DNA of 54,307 bases from Acidobacteriota bacterium (GCA_019510095.1 JAEKLB010000023.1:1-54307), one strand, 5' to 3'. Counted from the stretch's first letter, positions 38,179-48,310 are shown. Translations and numbers: made by a program. The notes: generated by a model not told the origin, from the letters alone.

Positions 38179-39642
38179 TCACTTGGTCACCGCCAGGGCC
38201 GCCTCCAGGACCGCTCGGCCGATGGGGGCGGCCACCCGCCCGCCTGTGGCCTCACTGGCACCGCGTTGGTTCTCGACGATCACCGCCACCGCGACGCGCG
38301 GGGCGTTGGCGGGGGCGAACCCCATGATCCAGGCATGCGAGCTGCCATTGCCGATCTGGGCAGTGCCGGTCTTGCCGGCTGTCGGGACGCCCGGCACGGC
38401 CAGTCGTCCCGCGGTGCCGTTGGTGACCACCCCGACCATGGCGTCGCGCAGGAGCGACGCCTCTTCGGGCGACATCGCCGTCGTCCACACCTCGGGGCGG
38501 AACCGGCGGATCACATCACCCTCGACGTCGTGCACCTCCTTCATGACATGGGGCGCCATCACCGAACCGCCGTTGGCGACCGCCGCCGCCACCAGCGCCA
38601 TCTGCAGGGGTGTCGCCCGCACGGTGGTCTGGCCGATGGCCGTGAACGCCAGCAGGGGTCGGTTGTGGGCGAAGAACCCGGCGTCGGCGATGGTCGACGC
38701 CGTGGCCTGGGGGAGGTCGAGCGGTGGTACCGAGCCGAAGCCGAAGCCATGGGCCGTCGACACCAGGGCGTCGCCGCCGATGTCGAGGCCCATCTGGCCG
38801 AACGAGGTGTTGCACGACACCCGGAGCACGTCGAACAGGGCGCCGCCGCAGCTCTCGTTGCCGAAGTTGGCGAGCGTCTCCTTGGTGTCGGGGAGGTCGA
38901 GCTCGCGCAGGTTCGGATAGACGGGCTGGGCCGGCGTCACCTTCCCGCTGGCAAGGCCGGCAGTCGCGGTGACCACCTTGAAGGTCGACCCCGGGAAGAA
39001 GGTCTCGCGGTAGCTGCGGGCGAGCAGCGGGTTGGCGGGGTTGGCGAGGAGGGCGTTCCGCCGGTCGCGTGCCGCGTTCTGGTCGAGCTGCGAGACGGTC
39101 TCGGGGTCGTACGACGGGAAGCTCCACATGGCGAGGATCGAGCCGTCGCGCGGGTCGATGGCGACGACCGAGCCCCGCCGGTTGCCGAGCGCGGCCTTGG
39201 CGACCTGTTGCACGCTCTTGCGGACGGTGAGCACCACGTCGTCGGTGGTCTCCTGGTCGCGGAGCAGGTCGACGAGGTGCTTGATCGACCGGGCCGGTCC
39301 CCGACCGGTGAGATCGGTGTTGTACGACTTCTCGACACCGTCGCTCCCGAAGGTGAAGGAGTACGAGCCGGTGATGTGCCCGAACAGGTCGTGCTCCGGG
39401 TAGAGGCGAGCGCGCCCGAAGTGGCTCCCGACGTCCTTCGAGCGGGCCAGCACGACACCGGGGTCGTCGCCGCTGATGATCTGGCCGCGCGGTCGCCCGA
39501 AGTCGCGCACCACGGCGCGCGTGTTGCGCGGGTCCTTGTTGTAGTGATCAGCGCGGAGCACCTGCACCACGTTGAGCCAGGCGAAGAGGACGCCGTAGAG
39601 CACGAGCATGGCGACGCCGAGGCGCCGGATCTGACGGTTCAC
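38179..39642 (-). CDS. pbpA: Penicillin-binding protein, class B (PbpA-like)
   Basis: The 487-residue transpeptidase crosslinks peptidoglycan. An N-terminal membrane anchor (RRLGVAMLVLYGVLFAWLNVVQVL) is followed by the catalytic FPGSTFKVVTA (SxxK), RVSCNTSFG (SxN) and AGKTGTAQIG (KTG). GTG 39642 gives the normal N-terminus. It overlaps the stop of the upstream SEDS gene as GTGA. The 716-aa track ORF runs backwards through that gene. Confidence 0.95.
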   Translation of the reverse strand: MNRQIRRLGVAMLVLYGVLFAWLNVVQVLRADHYNKDPRNTRAVVRDFGRPRGQIISGDDPGVVLARSKDVGSHFGRARLYPEHDLFGHITGSYSFTFGSDGVEKSYNTDLTGRGPARSIKHLVDLLRDQETTDDVVLTVRKSVQQVAKAALGNRRGSVVAIDPRDGSILAMWSFPSYDPETVSQLDQNAARDRRNALLANPANPLLARSYRETFFPGSTFKVVTATAGLASGKVTPAQPVYPNLRELDLPDTKETLANFGNESCGGALFDVLRVSCNTSFGQMGLDIGGDALVSTAHGFGFGSVPPLDLPQATASTIADAGFFAHNRPLLAFTAIGQTTVRATPLQMALVAAAVANGGSVMAPHVMKEVHDVEGDVIRRFRPEVWTTAMSPEEASLLRDAMVGVVTNGTAGRLAVPGVPTAGKTGTAQIGNGSSHAWIMGFAPANAPRVAVAVIVENQRGASEATGGRVAAPIGRAVLEAALAVTK

Positions 39643-40949
39643 GCCGCTCGGAGTGTGGTCTCGTCGATCGCTTCGGCCGCCTCGGTCGTCATGTCGCCGC
39701 TCGACATGCGCACCAGGAGCGCTAGCAGCACGTAGTTGGCGACCAGCGACGACCCGCCGTAGGAGACGAACGGCAACGTCACGCCCGTCAGCGGCACGAG
39801 TCGGGTGACGCCACCCATGATGATGAACGCCTGCACCGCGAGGATGGTGGTGAGCCCGGTGGCGAGAAGGGTCTCGAACGGCCGCTCGGCGCGGGTGGCG
39901 ATGCGGAACCCGGCACCAGCCATGAGCAGGAAGGCCATGAGCACCGCGGCGGCGCCCAGCAGGCCGAGCTCCTCGCCGATGGCGGCGTAGATGAAGTCGG
40001 TGGTCGCCGCGGGGATGCGGCCCGGACTGCCGAGCCCGGGCCCGGTGCCGGCGATGCCACCCCACGCAAGGGCGAAGGTGGCCTGCACCACCTGGAAGCC
40101 CTTGCTGTCGGCGACCGACCAGGGGTCGAACCACACCGACACCCGGTCGGCGACGTGCTGGAAGGACGCGATGGCGAAGAGGGCGCCGGCCATGAAGAGC
40201 ACGCCGCCGACGGCGAGGTACGAGGCCCGCTCGGTGGCGACCCACAGCAGCACGATGAAGAGGGCGAAGAACAGGAGCGACGAGCCGAGGTCGCGCTCGG
40301 ACACCATCACCACCACCGAGACGCCCCACGCCAACAGCACCGGTCCGAAGTGCCGCAGCTCCGGCAGGGAGATCGGCCCGATCCGGCGGGCGGCCACTCC
40401 CAGCAGCTCGCGACGCTCGACGAGATACGACGCGAAGAAGACGCCGAGGGCGATCTTGGCGAACTCACCCGGCTGGAAGTTGAGCGGGCCGAAGCTGACC
40501 CAGATGCGGGCGCCGTTGATGGTGCGGCCCAGCACCGGCACGAGCGGGAGCAGCAGCAGCCCGATGCCGATGAGCATGAAGGTGTAGCGGTACTGCTCGA
40601 GATCCCGCACCCGCCTGACCACCGCGAGGGTGGCGACGTAGGCGCCGACGCCGACCAACGTCCAGGTGGCTTGGAGCGCGGCCAGGTCCTGGTTGATCCG
40701 GGCGATGAACACGTAGCCGATGCCGTTGAGCAGGGCGGCGAGTGGCAGGAGCGTTGGGTCGGCGTTCGGCGCCAGTCGCCGGGTGGCGACGTGGGCGGCG
40801 ACGAGCAGCGCCACGATGGCCACGAGGAAGGGCACCAGGTTGGCCGGCAGGCTGGCGGTGCGACCCAGGGTGGCCAACGTGTAGAGGCCGGCGGTGATCA
40901 CCGCGCCGAGGACGATGAGGCCGAGCTCGGTCGTGCGCCGGGCGTTCAC
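39639..40949 (-). CDS. rodA: SEDS-family peptidoglycan glycosyltransferase (FtsW/RodA)
   Basis: The 436-residue protein with about ten membrane helices polymerises lipid II. Key sequences are NFQPGEFAKIALGVFFASYL, VSERDLGSSLLFFALFIVLLW and the late LVPLTGVTLPFVSYGGSSLVANY. SEDS enzymes pair with class B PBPs, here the coupled pbpA. The choice between RodA and FtsW rests on cluster context, because the mycobacterial homologue in this operon is RodA. GTG 40949 overlaps the phosphatase stop. Confidence 0.94.
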   Translation of the reverse strand: MNARRTTELGLIVLGAVITAGLYTLATLGRTASLPANLVPFLVAIVALLVAAHVATRRLAPNADPTLLPLAALLNGIGYVFIARINQDLAALQATWTLVGVGAYVATLAVVRRVRDLEQYRYTFMLIGIGLLLLPLVPVLGRTINGARIWVSFGPLNFQPGEFAKIALGVFFASYLVERRELLGVAARRIGPISLPELRHFGPVLLAWGVSVVVMVSERDLGSSLLFFALFIVLLWVATERASYLAVGGVLFMAGALFAIASFQHVADRVSVWFDPWSVADSKGFQVVQATFALAWGGIAGTGPGLGSPGRIPAATTDFIYAAIGEELGLLGAAAVLMAFLLMAGAGFRIATRAERPFETLLATGLTTILAVQAFIIMGGVTRLVPLTGVTLPFVSYGGSSLVANYVLLALLVRMSSGDMTTEAAEAIDETTLRAA

Positions 40950-42183
40950 GGCGTGCTGCTCGGCGTCGGCGCCGACGTCGGCGGGAGCACGGTCGTGCTC
41001 GTGGTGCCGGGCGTGGTGGTCGTGGTGGTCGTCGTCTCCTGGCGCAGCCGGTCGATGAACCGTTCGGCGGCGGCCTTGGTGGTGAACTCGTGCTGGTCCT
41101 CGACGGCCGCTCGGCGGGCCGGGGGGAGGTCGCCGAGCCGCAAGCCGGTGCGATGCTCGACGGTGGGATCGAGGAACAACACGCCGCCCGGCCGGCCCTG
41201 GAACAGCGTCACCCGGTGGCGGTCGATGCCCACGAAGTAGCCGGTGCGGGCGAACCACCACGTGCCGCCAGCGGCGCCGGCGACGATCGCCAACAGGGCG
41301 AGCACGAACAGCGCCGAGCGCCAGGTGAGGTGGCGTGTGGCCCGGCCCGCGCGCGGCCGCCGGTTCGAGGGTGCGGGTGCCGGCTCGGCGGGCTCGTCGT
41401 CGCGCACCACTCGCTCGACCGGCCGGCTCTTCGTGGTGGTGCCGGCCAGCGATGCCGACGCCGCCTCGGCCTTGCCGCCGTCGTCGACCACGTCGACGAG
41501 CACGACGGTGATGTTGTCGCGGCCACCTGCCTCGTTGGCCAGCGTCACCAGCTCGGCGGCGGCCTCGTTCGCGTCGGGCTCGCTGCGGAGCACGTGGACC
41601 ATGACGTCGTCGTCGACCATGTCGAACAGGCCGTCGCTGCACAGCAGCAGACGGTCACCGCGGAACGGGTCGAGCCAGAACTGGTCGACTTCCACGTCGG
41701 GCTCGTTGCCGAGCACGCGCGTCACGATGTTGCGCTGCGGGTGGACCTTGGCCTCTTCGGCGGTGAGGCGCCCGTCCCGCTCCATCTCCCCGACGAGGCT
41801 GTGGTCGTCGGTGAGCTGCACCAGCTCGCCGTCGCGTAACACATAGACGCGCGAGTCGCCCACGTTGGCGATGAGCAGCTGCGGCCGGCCGTCCTGCTCG
41901 ACGAGGGTGGCGGCGCACATGGTCGTGCCCATCCCCCGCAGGCTCGGGTCGTCGACTGCTCGCTCGAACACCGCCCGGTTCGCCAGCCGGACTGCCTCGG
42001 CGAGGCCCTGCCCGGCGTTGGTGCGCAGCGCGTCGATGGCGACCCGGCTGGCGACCTCGCCGGCGACGTGCCCGCCCATGCCGTCGGCCACCGCGAAGAG
42101 CCCGTCCTCGACCAGCGCCGAGTCCTCGTTGACCGAGCGCACCCGGCCGGTGTCGGTGGCAGCGCCCCACCGCAGCGAGATGG

Positions 42184-42187
<4 letters not shown>
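40946..42187 (-). CDS. pstP: PP2C-type Ser/Thr protein phosphatase (PstP)
   Basis: The 413-residue phosphatase reverses PknB phosphorylation. Metal-binding motifs are GRVRSVNEDSAL, FAVADGMGGHVAGEVAS, LLLCSDGLFDMV and GGRDNITVVLVD. A membrane helix near SALFVLALLAIVAGAAGGTWWF (about residue 305) links to an extracellular part ending in a Thr/Pro-rich tail. The layout matches mycobacterial PstP. The ATG overlaps the fhaB stop. Confidence 0.95.
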
Positions 42188-42651
<464 letters not shown>

Positions 42652-42653
42652 GG

Positions 42654-43316
42654 TCAGCCCGCTTCGAAGCGGATCGTCGTGTCGCCGATCGTGATGCTGT
42701 CGCCGTCGGCCAGCCGCCGCTCGGTGATGCCGCTGCCGTTGACCCTGGTGCCGTTGGTCGATCCGAGGTCGACCACCAGCCAGGCCCCGTCGCCGGCCGG
42801 GCGGATCTCGGCGTGCTGGCGGCTGACGCTGGTCTCGGTCAGGCGGATGGCGGCGTTGGCGGCGCGCCCGATGGTCACGACGCTGTCGGCCAAGGTGATC
42901 CGGCTGTCATCGGGCAGCAGGAGCGTGCCGCCGGCAGTGCCGCCGGGCCCTTCCTTGAACCGGGCCGAGAGGCCGAACGAGCCCACGCCCAGGTCGGTGT
43001 CCTTTTGGAGGACCACCTCGACCGGACCCAGGAAGGTGTAGCCCTGCTCCCGGGCGTGGGTGCGGGCCTCCTCGGCGAGGGCCCGCAGCAGGCTCTCCTC
43101 GATCTCGGTGAACTGGGCGTGGTCCTCGGGGCCGAGGGTGATGGTGAACAGGTTGGGGGCGACGACGTTGCCGCCGACGTGCACCGTGCGCTGGTCGTCC
43201 ATCTCCCGGATCAGGCGCCGACCCAGCTCGACGGGCCGGAGCGACGACTTGAAGGCGCGTGCGAACACTCCTTCGACGAGGCGCTCCAAGCGGCGCTCAA
43301 ACCCCTTGAGGCCCAT
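42654..43316 (-). CDS. fhaA: FHA-domain protein FhaA (DUF3662)
   Basis: The 220-residue product has an N-terminal DUF3662 domain (MGLKGFERRLERLVEGVFARAFKS...LGRRLIREMDD) and a C-terminal FHA domain (VTIGRAANAAIRLTETSVSRQHAEI, LGSTNGTRVNGSGI). In mycobacteria FhaA binds phosphorylated MviN and other wall-synthesis factors. It is the first gene of the minus-strand operon. The linker is shorter than in mycobacterial FhaA. Confidence 0.93.
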   Translation of the reverse strand: MGLKGFERRLERLVEGVFARAFKSSLRPVELGRRLIREMDDQRTVHVGGNVVAPNLFTITLGPEDHAQFTEIEESLLRALAEEARTHAREQGYTFLGPVEVVLQKDTDLGVGSFGLSARFKEGPGGTAGGTLLLPDDSRITLADSVVTIGRAANAAIRLTETSVSRQHAEIRPAGDGAWLVVDLGSTNGTRVNGSGITERRLADGDSITIGDTTIRFEAG

Positions 43317-43386
43317 CGCCGGCAGACTCTACCCAGGCCCCCCTCTAGGAACGCCCTGGTCGGTTGCTACCCTTGCGGCTCCACTC

Positions 43387-43469
43387 GGGCGAGTGGCGGA
43401 ATGGCAGACGCGCTGGCTTCAGGTGCCAGTGTCCGTAAGGACGTGGGGGTTCAAGTCCCCCCTCGCCCA
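43387..43469 (+). tRNA. tRNA-Leu (anticodon CAG)
   Basis: Acceptor GGGCGAG pairs with CTCGCCC. The anticodon loop TTCAGGT carries CAG. A long class-II variable arm (GTGTCCGTAAGGACGT) and T-arm GGGGGTTCAAGTCCCCC complete an 83-nt tRNA. CCA is not encoded. Confidence 0.95.
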
Positions 43470-43522
43470 CTCGAGCTTCGTGCCGCCAGGCCGGCCCTGG
43501 CTGCTCCGTCGAGTATCCGGTT

Positions 43523-43536
43523 GCACATATATGTGC
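43523..43536 (+). promoter_or_regulatory. Palindromic operator/promoter of the ArsR operon
   Basis: GCACATATATGTGC is a perfect 14-bp palindrome in otherwise GC-rich DNA, 1 base before ATG 43538. It has the size of an ArsR-family operator and includes a -10-like CATATAT. Autoregulation by the downstream repressor is inferred. Confidence 0.65.
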
Positions 43537-43537
43537 G

Positions 43538-43903
43538 ATGGCATATGTTGATCGGGTGCCCGGAAGCCTTGCCGCGCTGGACGTGATCGCCGAGCCGACC
43601 CGTCGCCGCATCCTCGATGCGGTGCGAGGCGGCGAGCGCTCCGTCGGGGAGCTGGTGGAGGAGGTGGGCATGCACCAGCCCGGGGTGTCGCGCCACCTCA
43701 AGGTGCTGCGCGACGCCGGCCTGGTCGAGGTGCGACGCGACGCGCAGCGCCGCCTCTATCGACTGCGCCTCGAGCCGCTCATGGAGCTCGATGCGTGGCT
43801 CGAGCCCTACCGCCTCGAGTGGGCCAACCGGCTCGACTCGCTGGAGCGACACCTCCGGGACACCACCGAGCGGATCCGACCGACCGAGAAGGACTCTGGA
43901 TGA
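43538..43903 (+). CDS. ArsR-family transcriptional regulator
   Basis: The 121-residue winged-helix protein contains LDVIAEPTRRRILDAVRGGERSVGELVEEV and HQPGVSRHLKVLRDAGLVEVRRDAQRRLYRL, the ArsR helix-turn-helix and wing. No metal-binding Cys pair is seen, so it is the type usually paired with SRPBCC proteins. ATG 43538 is next to the operator. GTG 43557 (MPGSLAALDV) is an alternative if the operator extends further. Confidence 0.9.
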   Translation: MAYVDRVPGSLAALDVIAEPTRRRILDAVRGGERSVGELVEEVGMHQPGVSRHLKVLRDAGLVEVRRDAQRRLYRLRLEPLMELDAWLEPYRLEWANRLDSLERHLRDTTERIRPTEKDSG

Positions 43904-44433
43904 CCGAGATCGCTGCGTCCCCCGATGGCACGCTGGAGCGCACCCCCGACGGCGGGGTGATCCGCTTCGAGCGGCGGCTCCCCTATCCCGTGGAAGCGGT
44001 GTGGAGCGCCATCACCGACTCCGACCGCCTGGCGGACTGGTGGTTGCCCTTCGACGCCGACATCTCCGTCGACCTGCGCGAGGGCGGCCAGATGGTCTTC
44101 GCCGCTCGCTCCGGTGAGCCGGGGCCGATGACCTGCACGGTGCTGCGTGTCGAGCCGCCGGTGCTGTTCGAGCACACCCACTTCGTCGACGGCGTCACCC
44201 TGCGCTGGGAGCTGGAGGCGGTGCCGGAGGGCACGGTGCTCCGCTTCCACCAACACGTGCCCAACGTCGACGAGGCCGTCGAGGGGTGCTGGCTCGTCGG
44301 GATGCACACGTCGTTGTCCCGCCTCGAGCCCGCACTCGCGGGCGCGCCCGTGCCGTGGGACTGGGATGCCTTCGGCGCCGCCCGGGCCCGCTACGCCGAG
44401 GTCGGCTTGGCTGCACCCGACACGGAGGCCTGA
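43900..44433 (+). CDS. SRPBCC (AHSA1-like) ligand-binding protein
   Basis: The 177-residue protein contains IRFERRLPYPVEAVWSAITDSDRLADWWLPFDA and LREGGQMVF, the START-like fold of AHSA1/CalC proteins that bind small hydrophobic ligands. The ATG overlaps the ArsR stop (ATGA). The pair ArsR-SRPBCC is a common autoregulated operon. The ligand is unknown. Confidence 0.88.
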   Translation: MTEIAASPDGTLERTPDGGVIRFERRLPYPVEAVWSAITDSDRLADWWLPFDADISVDLREGGQMVFAARSGEPGPMTCTVLRVEPPVLFEHTHFVDGVTLRWELEAVPEGTVLRFHQHVPNVDEAVEGCWLVGMHTSLSRLEPALAGAPVPWDWDAFGAARARYAEVGLAAPDTEA

Positions 44434-44435
44434 CG

Positions 44436-45080
44436 ATGACCCAGCTGCTTCGCTGCCACAACTTCATGCTCTCCCAGGACGGGTTCGGCTCGGGTGAGGG
44501 CCAGAGCCTCGAGCGTCCCTTCGGCCACGCCGACCCCGCTGTCCTCGCGAGCTGGGCCGTCGCCACCGCCAGCTGGCCCAACCGCGCCCAGCCCGGCGGT
44601 TCCCGCGGCCTCGACGACTACATGGTCCGGGACTTCCACCGGAACATCGGCGCCGAGATCATGGGTCGCAACAAGTTCGGTCCCCAGCGCGGCCCGTGGG
44701 AGAACCACGAGTGGCAGGGGTGGTGGGGCGACGTCCCACCGTTCCACACGCCGGTGTTCGTGCTCACGCACCACGCGCGGCCGTCGTTCTCGCTCGCCGA
44801 CACGACCTTCCACTTCATCGACGCCTCGCCGGCCGACGCGCTCGCCCAGGCGAAGGCCGCTGCCGATGGCAAGGACGTGCGCCTGGGGGGTGGCGTCCAG
44901 ACCGTTCGCGAGTTCCTCGCCGCTGATCTGGTCGACACGCTGCACGTCGCCGTGGTGCCCATCGACCTCGGCCGCGGCGAACGCCTCTGGGAGTCGCCCG
45001 ACGAGCTCCTCGACCGGTACCACTGCGACCGCGTCCCCAGCCCCAGCGGGGTCACCCACCTCCTCTGCTGGCGCCGCTGA
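44436..45080 (+). CDS. Dihydrofolate-reductase-like / RibD C-terminal domain protein
   Basis: The 214-residue product starts MTQLLRCHNFMLSQDGFGSG and contains EIMGRNKFGP, TPVFVLTHH and VRLGGGVQTVREFLAADLVDTLHVAVVPIDLG, the NADPH-binding RibD_C/DHFR-like fold. It follows the SRPBCC gene by 2 bases and completes an ArsR-SRPBCC-reductase operon. The substrate is unknown. Confidence 0.88.
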   Translation: MTQLLRCHNFMLSQDGFGSGEGQSLERPFGHADPAVLASWAVATASWPNRAQPGGSRGLDDYMVRDFHRNIGAEIMGRNKFGPQRGPWENHEWQGWWGDVPPFHTPVFVLTHHARPSFSLADTTFHFIDASPADALAQAKAAADGKDVRLGGGVQTVREFLAADLVDTLHVAVVPIDLGRGERLWESPDELLDRYHCDRVPSPSGVTHLLCWRR

Positions 45081-45110
45081 AGGTCCGACCCGGCCCCTCC
45101 CGCTCGGCGC

Positions 45111-46016
45111 CTACGCGCGAAGGCGGGGCATGACCTCGGTGGCGAACCGTTCGAGGCTGGCCAGGTCGAATGGGGCCCGCAGGGCGATGTTGATCCACTG
45201 CGCGCCGGCGGCGACGTACTGGCGCACCCGATCCTCGACCTGGTCGGGCGAGCCCACCAGGGTGCCGCCCAGCAGCCCCGGCGATGCTGCGCCGAATCGC
45301 CGGCGCAGCGCCTCCTCGGGGTCGTCGTCGCCCATGACGAGGTACAGGTTCACACCGGTGGCGAAACGCTCCGGGTCGGGGCACTCGCTCATCACCAGCT
45401 CGAGCTTGCGGGCGTAGTCCTCGGGGGAGGCGAACGGCGTGTTCCACGCGTCGCCGATGCGGCCAGCCTGGCGGAGCGCCCGCGGGCCGGTCGCGCCGAC
45501 CCAGATGCGCGGCGACGGTTGCTGGACGGGCTTGGTGTTGCAGCGGGCCCCGCGCAGCGTCCAGAACTCGCCGTCGTAGTCGACGACGTCCTGTGTCCAC
45601 AGCAGCCGCACGATCTCGACCGACTCGGCCAGCCGCCGGAGGCGCACCGCCGGCGACTCGAATGGCATGCCGTAGGCCTCGTACTCGGCCTGGTGCCAGC
45701 CGGCGCCGAGGCCCATCTCGAATCGGCCACCGGCGAGGTGGTCGATGGTCGCCCCCGCGTTGGCGAGCACCGCGGGATGGCGGTAGCCGGCGCTGTAGAC
45801 GAGACAGCCGATCCGCACGCGAGTGGTGAGGGCGGCCATCGCCGCTTGGCATGCGACAGCCTCGAAGCAATCGGCGTCGTTGCCGACGTGGGCCGGATAG
45901 AAGTGGTCCCACACGCTCAGCCACTCGAAGCCCCACTCCTCCGTGCGCGTCCACACGGCGCGGAGCTCGTCGATGGTGCACTCCTGGGGCCCGGCGTGCA
46001 CGCCGAAGTGCACCAT
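45111..46016 (-). CDS. LLM-class F420-dependent oxidoreductase
   Basis: The 301-residue luciferase-like barrel protein contains WGFEWLSVWDHFYPAHVGND, RVRIGCLVYSAGYRHPAVLANAGATID, GRFEMGLGAGWHQAEYEAYGMPF and LVGSPDQVEDRVRQYVAAG. These are typical of F420-dependent TIGR03560-like enzymes. The ATG overlaps the CoA-transferase stop, so the reductase and the transferase probably act in one acyl-CoA pathway. Confidence 0.92.
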   Translation of the reverse strand: MVHFGVHAGPQECTIDELRAVWTRTEEWGFEWLSVWDHFYPAHVGNDADCFEAVACQAAMAALTTRVRIGCLVYSAGYRHPAVLANAGATIDHLAGGRFEMGLGAGWHQAEYEAYGMPFESPAVRLRRLAESVEIVRLLWTQDVVDYDGEFWTLRGARCNTKPVQQPSPRIWVGATGPRALRQAGRIGDAWNTPFASPEDYARKLELVMSECPDPERFATGVNLYLVMGDDDPEEALRRRFGAASPGLLGGTLVGSPDQVEDRVRQYVAAGAQWINIALRAPFDLASLERFATEVMPRLRA

Positions 46017-48310
46017 CAGGTGGTGCTCGCGATCGGGGTCTCTGCGAGTGCGCCGGAGGCCAGCAGCCCGTCGATGCGCGCATCGTCCATGCCGATCTCG
46101 CGCAGGATCTCCCGGGTGTGCTCACCGATGGCCGGTGCGTGGCCTTCGTAGCCGACCTCGCAGCCTCGCCAGCTGGCGTAGCCGGACACGACCGTCGAGG
46201 TGCCGATGTCGGGCTGCTCGACCGTGTGGAAGAACCCGTTCTCGGCCAGCCACGGATCGGTGATGGCGAGCTGGCGGCGCAGGACGCTCGCCACGGTGAC
46301 GCCGATTGCCGCCAGTCGTTCGAGCACCTCGGCCGTCGTCTGCGCCGCGAAGCCTGCTTCGAGGTCAGCGGCACTCACTGCCCCGACCGCGTCGACGATT
46401 GGCGAGAGGGCGTCACCGTCGGCCGCCACCGCGACCCATCCATCGGCGCAGTGGTAGAGCCGACGCGTCGTGCTGGGGCCGGCCCAGTTGCGCCCGCCGA
46501 CGTCGGCGGGGCGGCGCCCGGCGAACCGCACGAGCTCGCCCGCCTGCAGCACCACCGACGAGCTGGCGAGCGAGAGCTTGACCTCCTGGCCCTCGCCGGT
46601 GCGGAGGCGTTGGTACAGGGCGGCGAGGATGCCGGCGGCGGCAAGGGTGCCGGTGCCGATGTCGTGAACGAGCATGGACGAGAAGACCGGATCGTCGTCG
46701 CCGCCCTGGGCGGCCATCAGCCCGCTGCGGGCCTGGATCAGCGGGTCGAACGCCTGGGTGTCGGCGAGCGGGCCGTGCTCGCCCCAGCCCGTCATCGAGC
46801 AACGCACCAGGCGGGGGTTGATCGCCCGCAGCGACTCGAACTCGATGCCGAGTCGAGCGCGGACGCCCGGGCGAGCGCTGTCGACGACGACGTCGGCCTG
46901 CCGGACCAGCTCGATGAAGGCGGCGTGGCCGTCGGGCTTCTTGAGGTCGAGGCCGAGGCCCCGCTTCGACTGGTTGAAGGCCGTCCACGACACCATGAAG
47001 CCGCGGTAGGGGTCGCCCGACGGTGTCTCGACCTTGATCACGTCGGCCCCGAGGTTGGCGAGGATCGAGGGCCCGAACGCGCCAGCGATGAACGAGCTGA
47101 GATCGAGCACGCGCAATCCCGCGAGCGGCCGGGCGCTCGTCGCCGATGCCGGCGCTGACGGACCCGGCTGGGCCCGCTCCTCGGTCCAGCACTCTCCCGC
47201 GGCGGCGCGGGGGCGGTCATCGGGTAGCGCCCGGATGCCGACGGTCGCGTCGGAGAACCAGAACGGGACCGCGGGGAGGTCGACCGCCCCCACGACGGGA
47301 TGAGACCGGTGCGCCCGCAGCCCGTTGGCGCTGATCGTCTCGCTGTCGAACCACGCCTCACGGGTGTCGACCGGCGCGCACGGCACGTCGACCGAGCGCA
47401 GCAGCTTGAGCCACTCGTCGCGATCGCGCTCGGCGAAGCGTTGCTCGAGCCGGGCGGTGACCGGTCGGGCCAGGGCAGGCACCATGAGGTTGGAGAACTC
47501 GCCGTCGATGCCCGGGGTCACCATCAGCTCGAGCAGCTCCATGGCGTCGAGGGCGGCGAGGAAGAACGGTTGGGTGAGCGAGCCGAGGTAGATCCACTGG
47601 CCGTCGGCGCAGCGGTAGTGCCGGTAGTGCGGCAGCGCGCTGGTGGCCGACTTGGGCCGCTCGACCATGCGCGGCGCGTCCGCTAGCACCGCCGCCAGCA
47701 TCGCCGCCACCGAATGCAGGCCCGAGACCACCACCGACTGGCCACCGTGGCCCTCGGCTCGCCGCAGCAGGCCGGCAATTGCCAGCGCGGCGCCGAGGGC
47801 GCCCTGCTCGTAGGCCAGCACCGGCACGACCGGGACGACCGGCACGTCCTCGGTCGCGTTGTACAAGTCGGACAAGCCCGTGACCACGGCCAAGACCATG
47901 GCGTCGGCGGGGAGCGAGCTCCACCGACCGCGCTCGCCGTACGGCGGCAACCAGACATGGATCACCGACGGGTTGTCCGCGAGCGAGCGGTCGGCGTCGA
48001 GTTGGTGCCGCTCGACGTCGGGCATGGGTTGGTCGACGACGACGACGTCGGTGGCGCCCAGGAGTCGCCGCGCCTCGGCGGCTCCGTCGCGTGCCTCGAC
48101 GTCGATGGTGACGAGGGTCTTGTTGCGATGCCAGCAGAGACGACCGGGATCGTCGTGCAGGTCGGGGCCGGCAGGCGGCTCGCCCCGCACGACATCGGCG
48201 CCGAGGTCGCCGAGCAGCATGGCCGCCATGGCGCCGGCGATGCCGGTCGAGAGGTCGAGCACCCGTACGCCGGCGAGGGGCCCGCCTTCGTCCAGGTCCT
48301 GGGCGATCAC
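46016..48310 (-). CDS. Double-domain CaiB/BaiF CoA-transferase
   Basis: The 764-residue protein carries two class-III CoA-transferase domains in tandem. The first starts GVRVLDLSTGIAGAMAAMLLGDLGADVV. The second, from about residue 390, starts GLRVLDLSSFIAGAFGPSILANLGADVIKVE and has the catalytic-region FDPLIQARSGLMA. Class-III enzymes are normally homodimers of one-domain chains that interlock, so the fusion could form that dimer in one chain. Substrate acids are unknown. Confidence 0.92.
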   Translation of the reverse strand: MIAQDLDEGGPLAGVRVLDLSTGIAGAMAAMLLGDLGADVVRGEPPAGPDLHDDPGRLCWHRNKTLVTIDVEARDGAAEARRLLGATDVVVVDQPMPDVERHQLDADRSLADNPSVIHVWLPPYGERGRWSSLPADAMVLAVVTGLSDLYNATEDVPVVPVVPVLAYEQGALGAALAIAGLLRRAEGHGGQSVVVSGLHSVAAMLAAVLADAPRMVERPKSATSALPHYRHYRCADGQWIYLGSLTQPFFLAALDAMELLELMVTPGIDGEFSNLMVPALARPVTARLEQRFAERDRDEWLKLLRSVDVPCAPVDTREAWFDSETISANGLRAHRSHPVVGAVDLPAVPFWFSDATVGIRALPDDRPRAAAGECWTEERAQPGPSAPASATSARPLAGLRVLDLSSFIAGAFGPSILANLGADVIKVETPSGDPYRGFMVSWTAFNQSKRGLGLDLKKPDGHAAFIELVRQADVVVDSARPGVRARLGIEFESLRAINPRLVRCSMTGWGEHGPLADTQAFDPLIQARSGLMAAQGGDDDPVFSSMLVHDIGTGTLAAAGILAALYQRLRTGEGQEVKLSLASSSVVLQAGELVRFAGRRPADVGGRNWAGPSTTRRLYHCADGWVAVAADGDALSPIVDAVGAVSAADLEAGFAAQTTAEVLERLAAIGVTVASVLRRQLAITDPWLAENGFFHTVEQPDIGTSTVVSGYASWRGCEVGYEGHAPAIGEHTREILREIGMDDARIDGLLASGALAETPIASTT

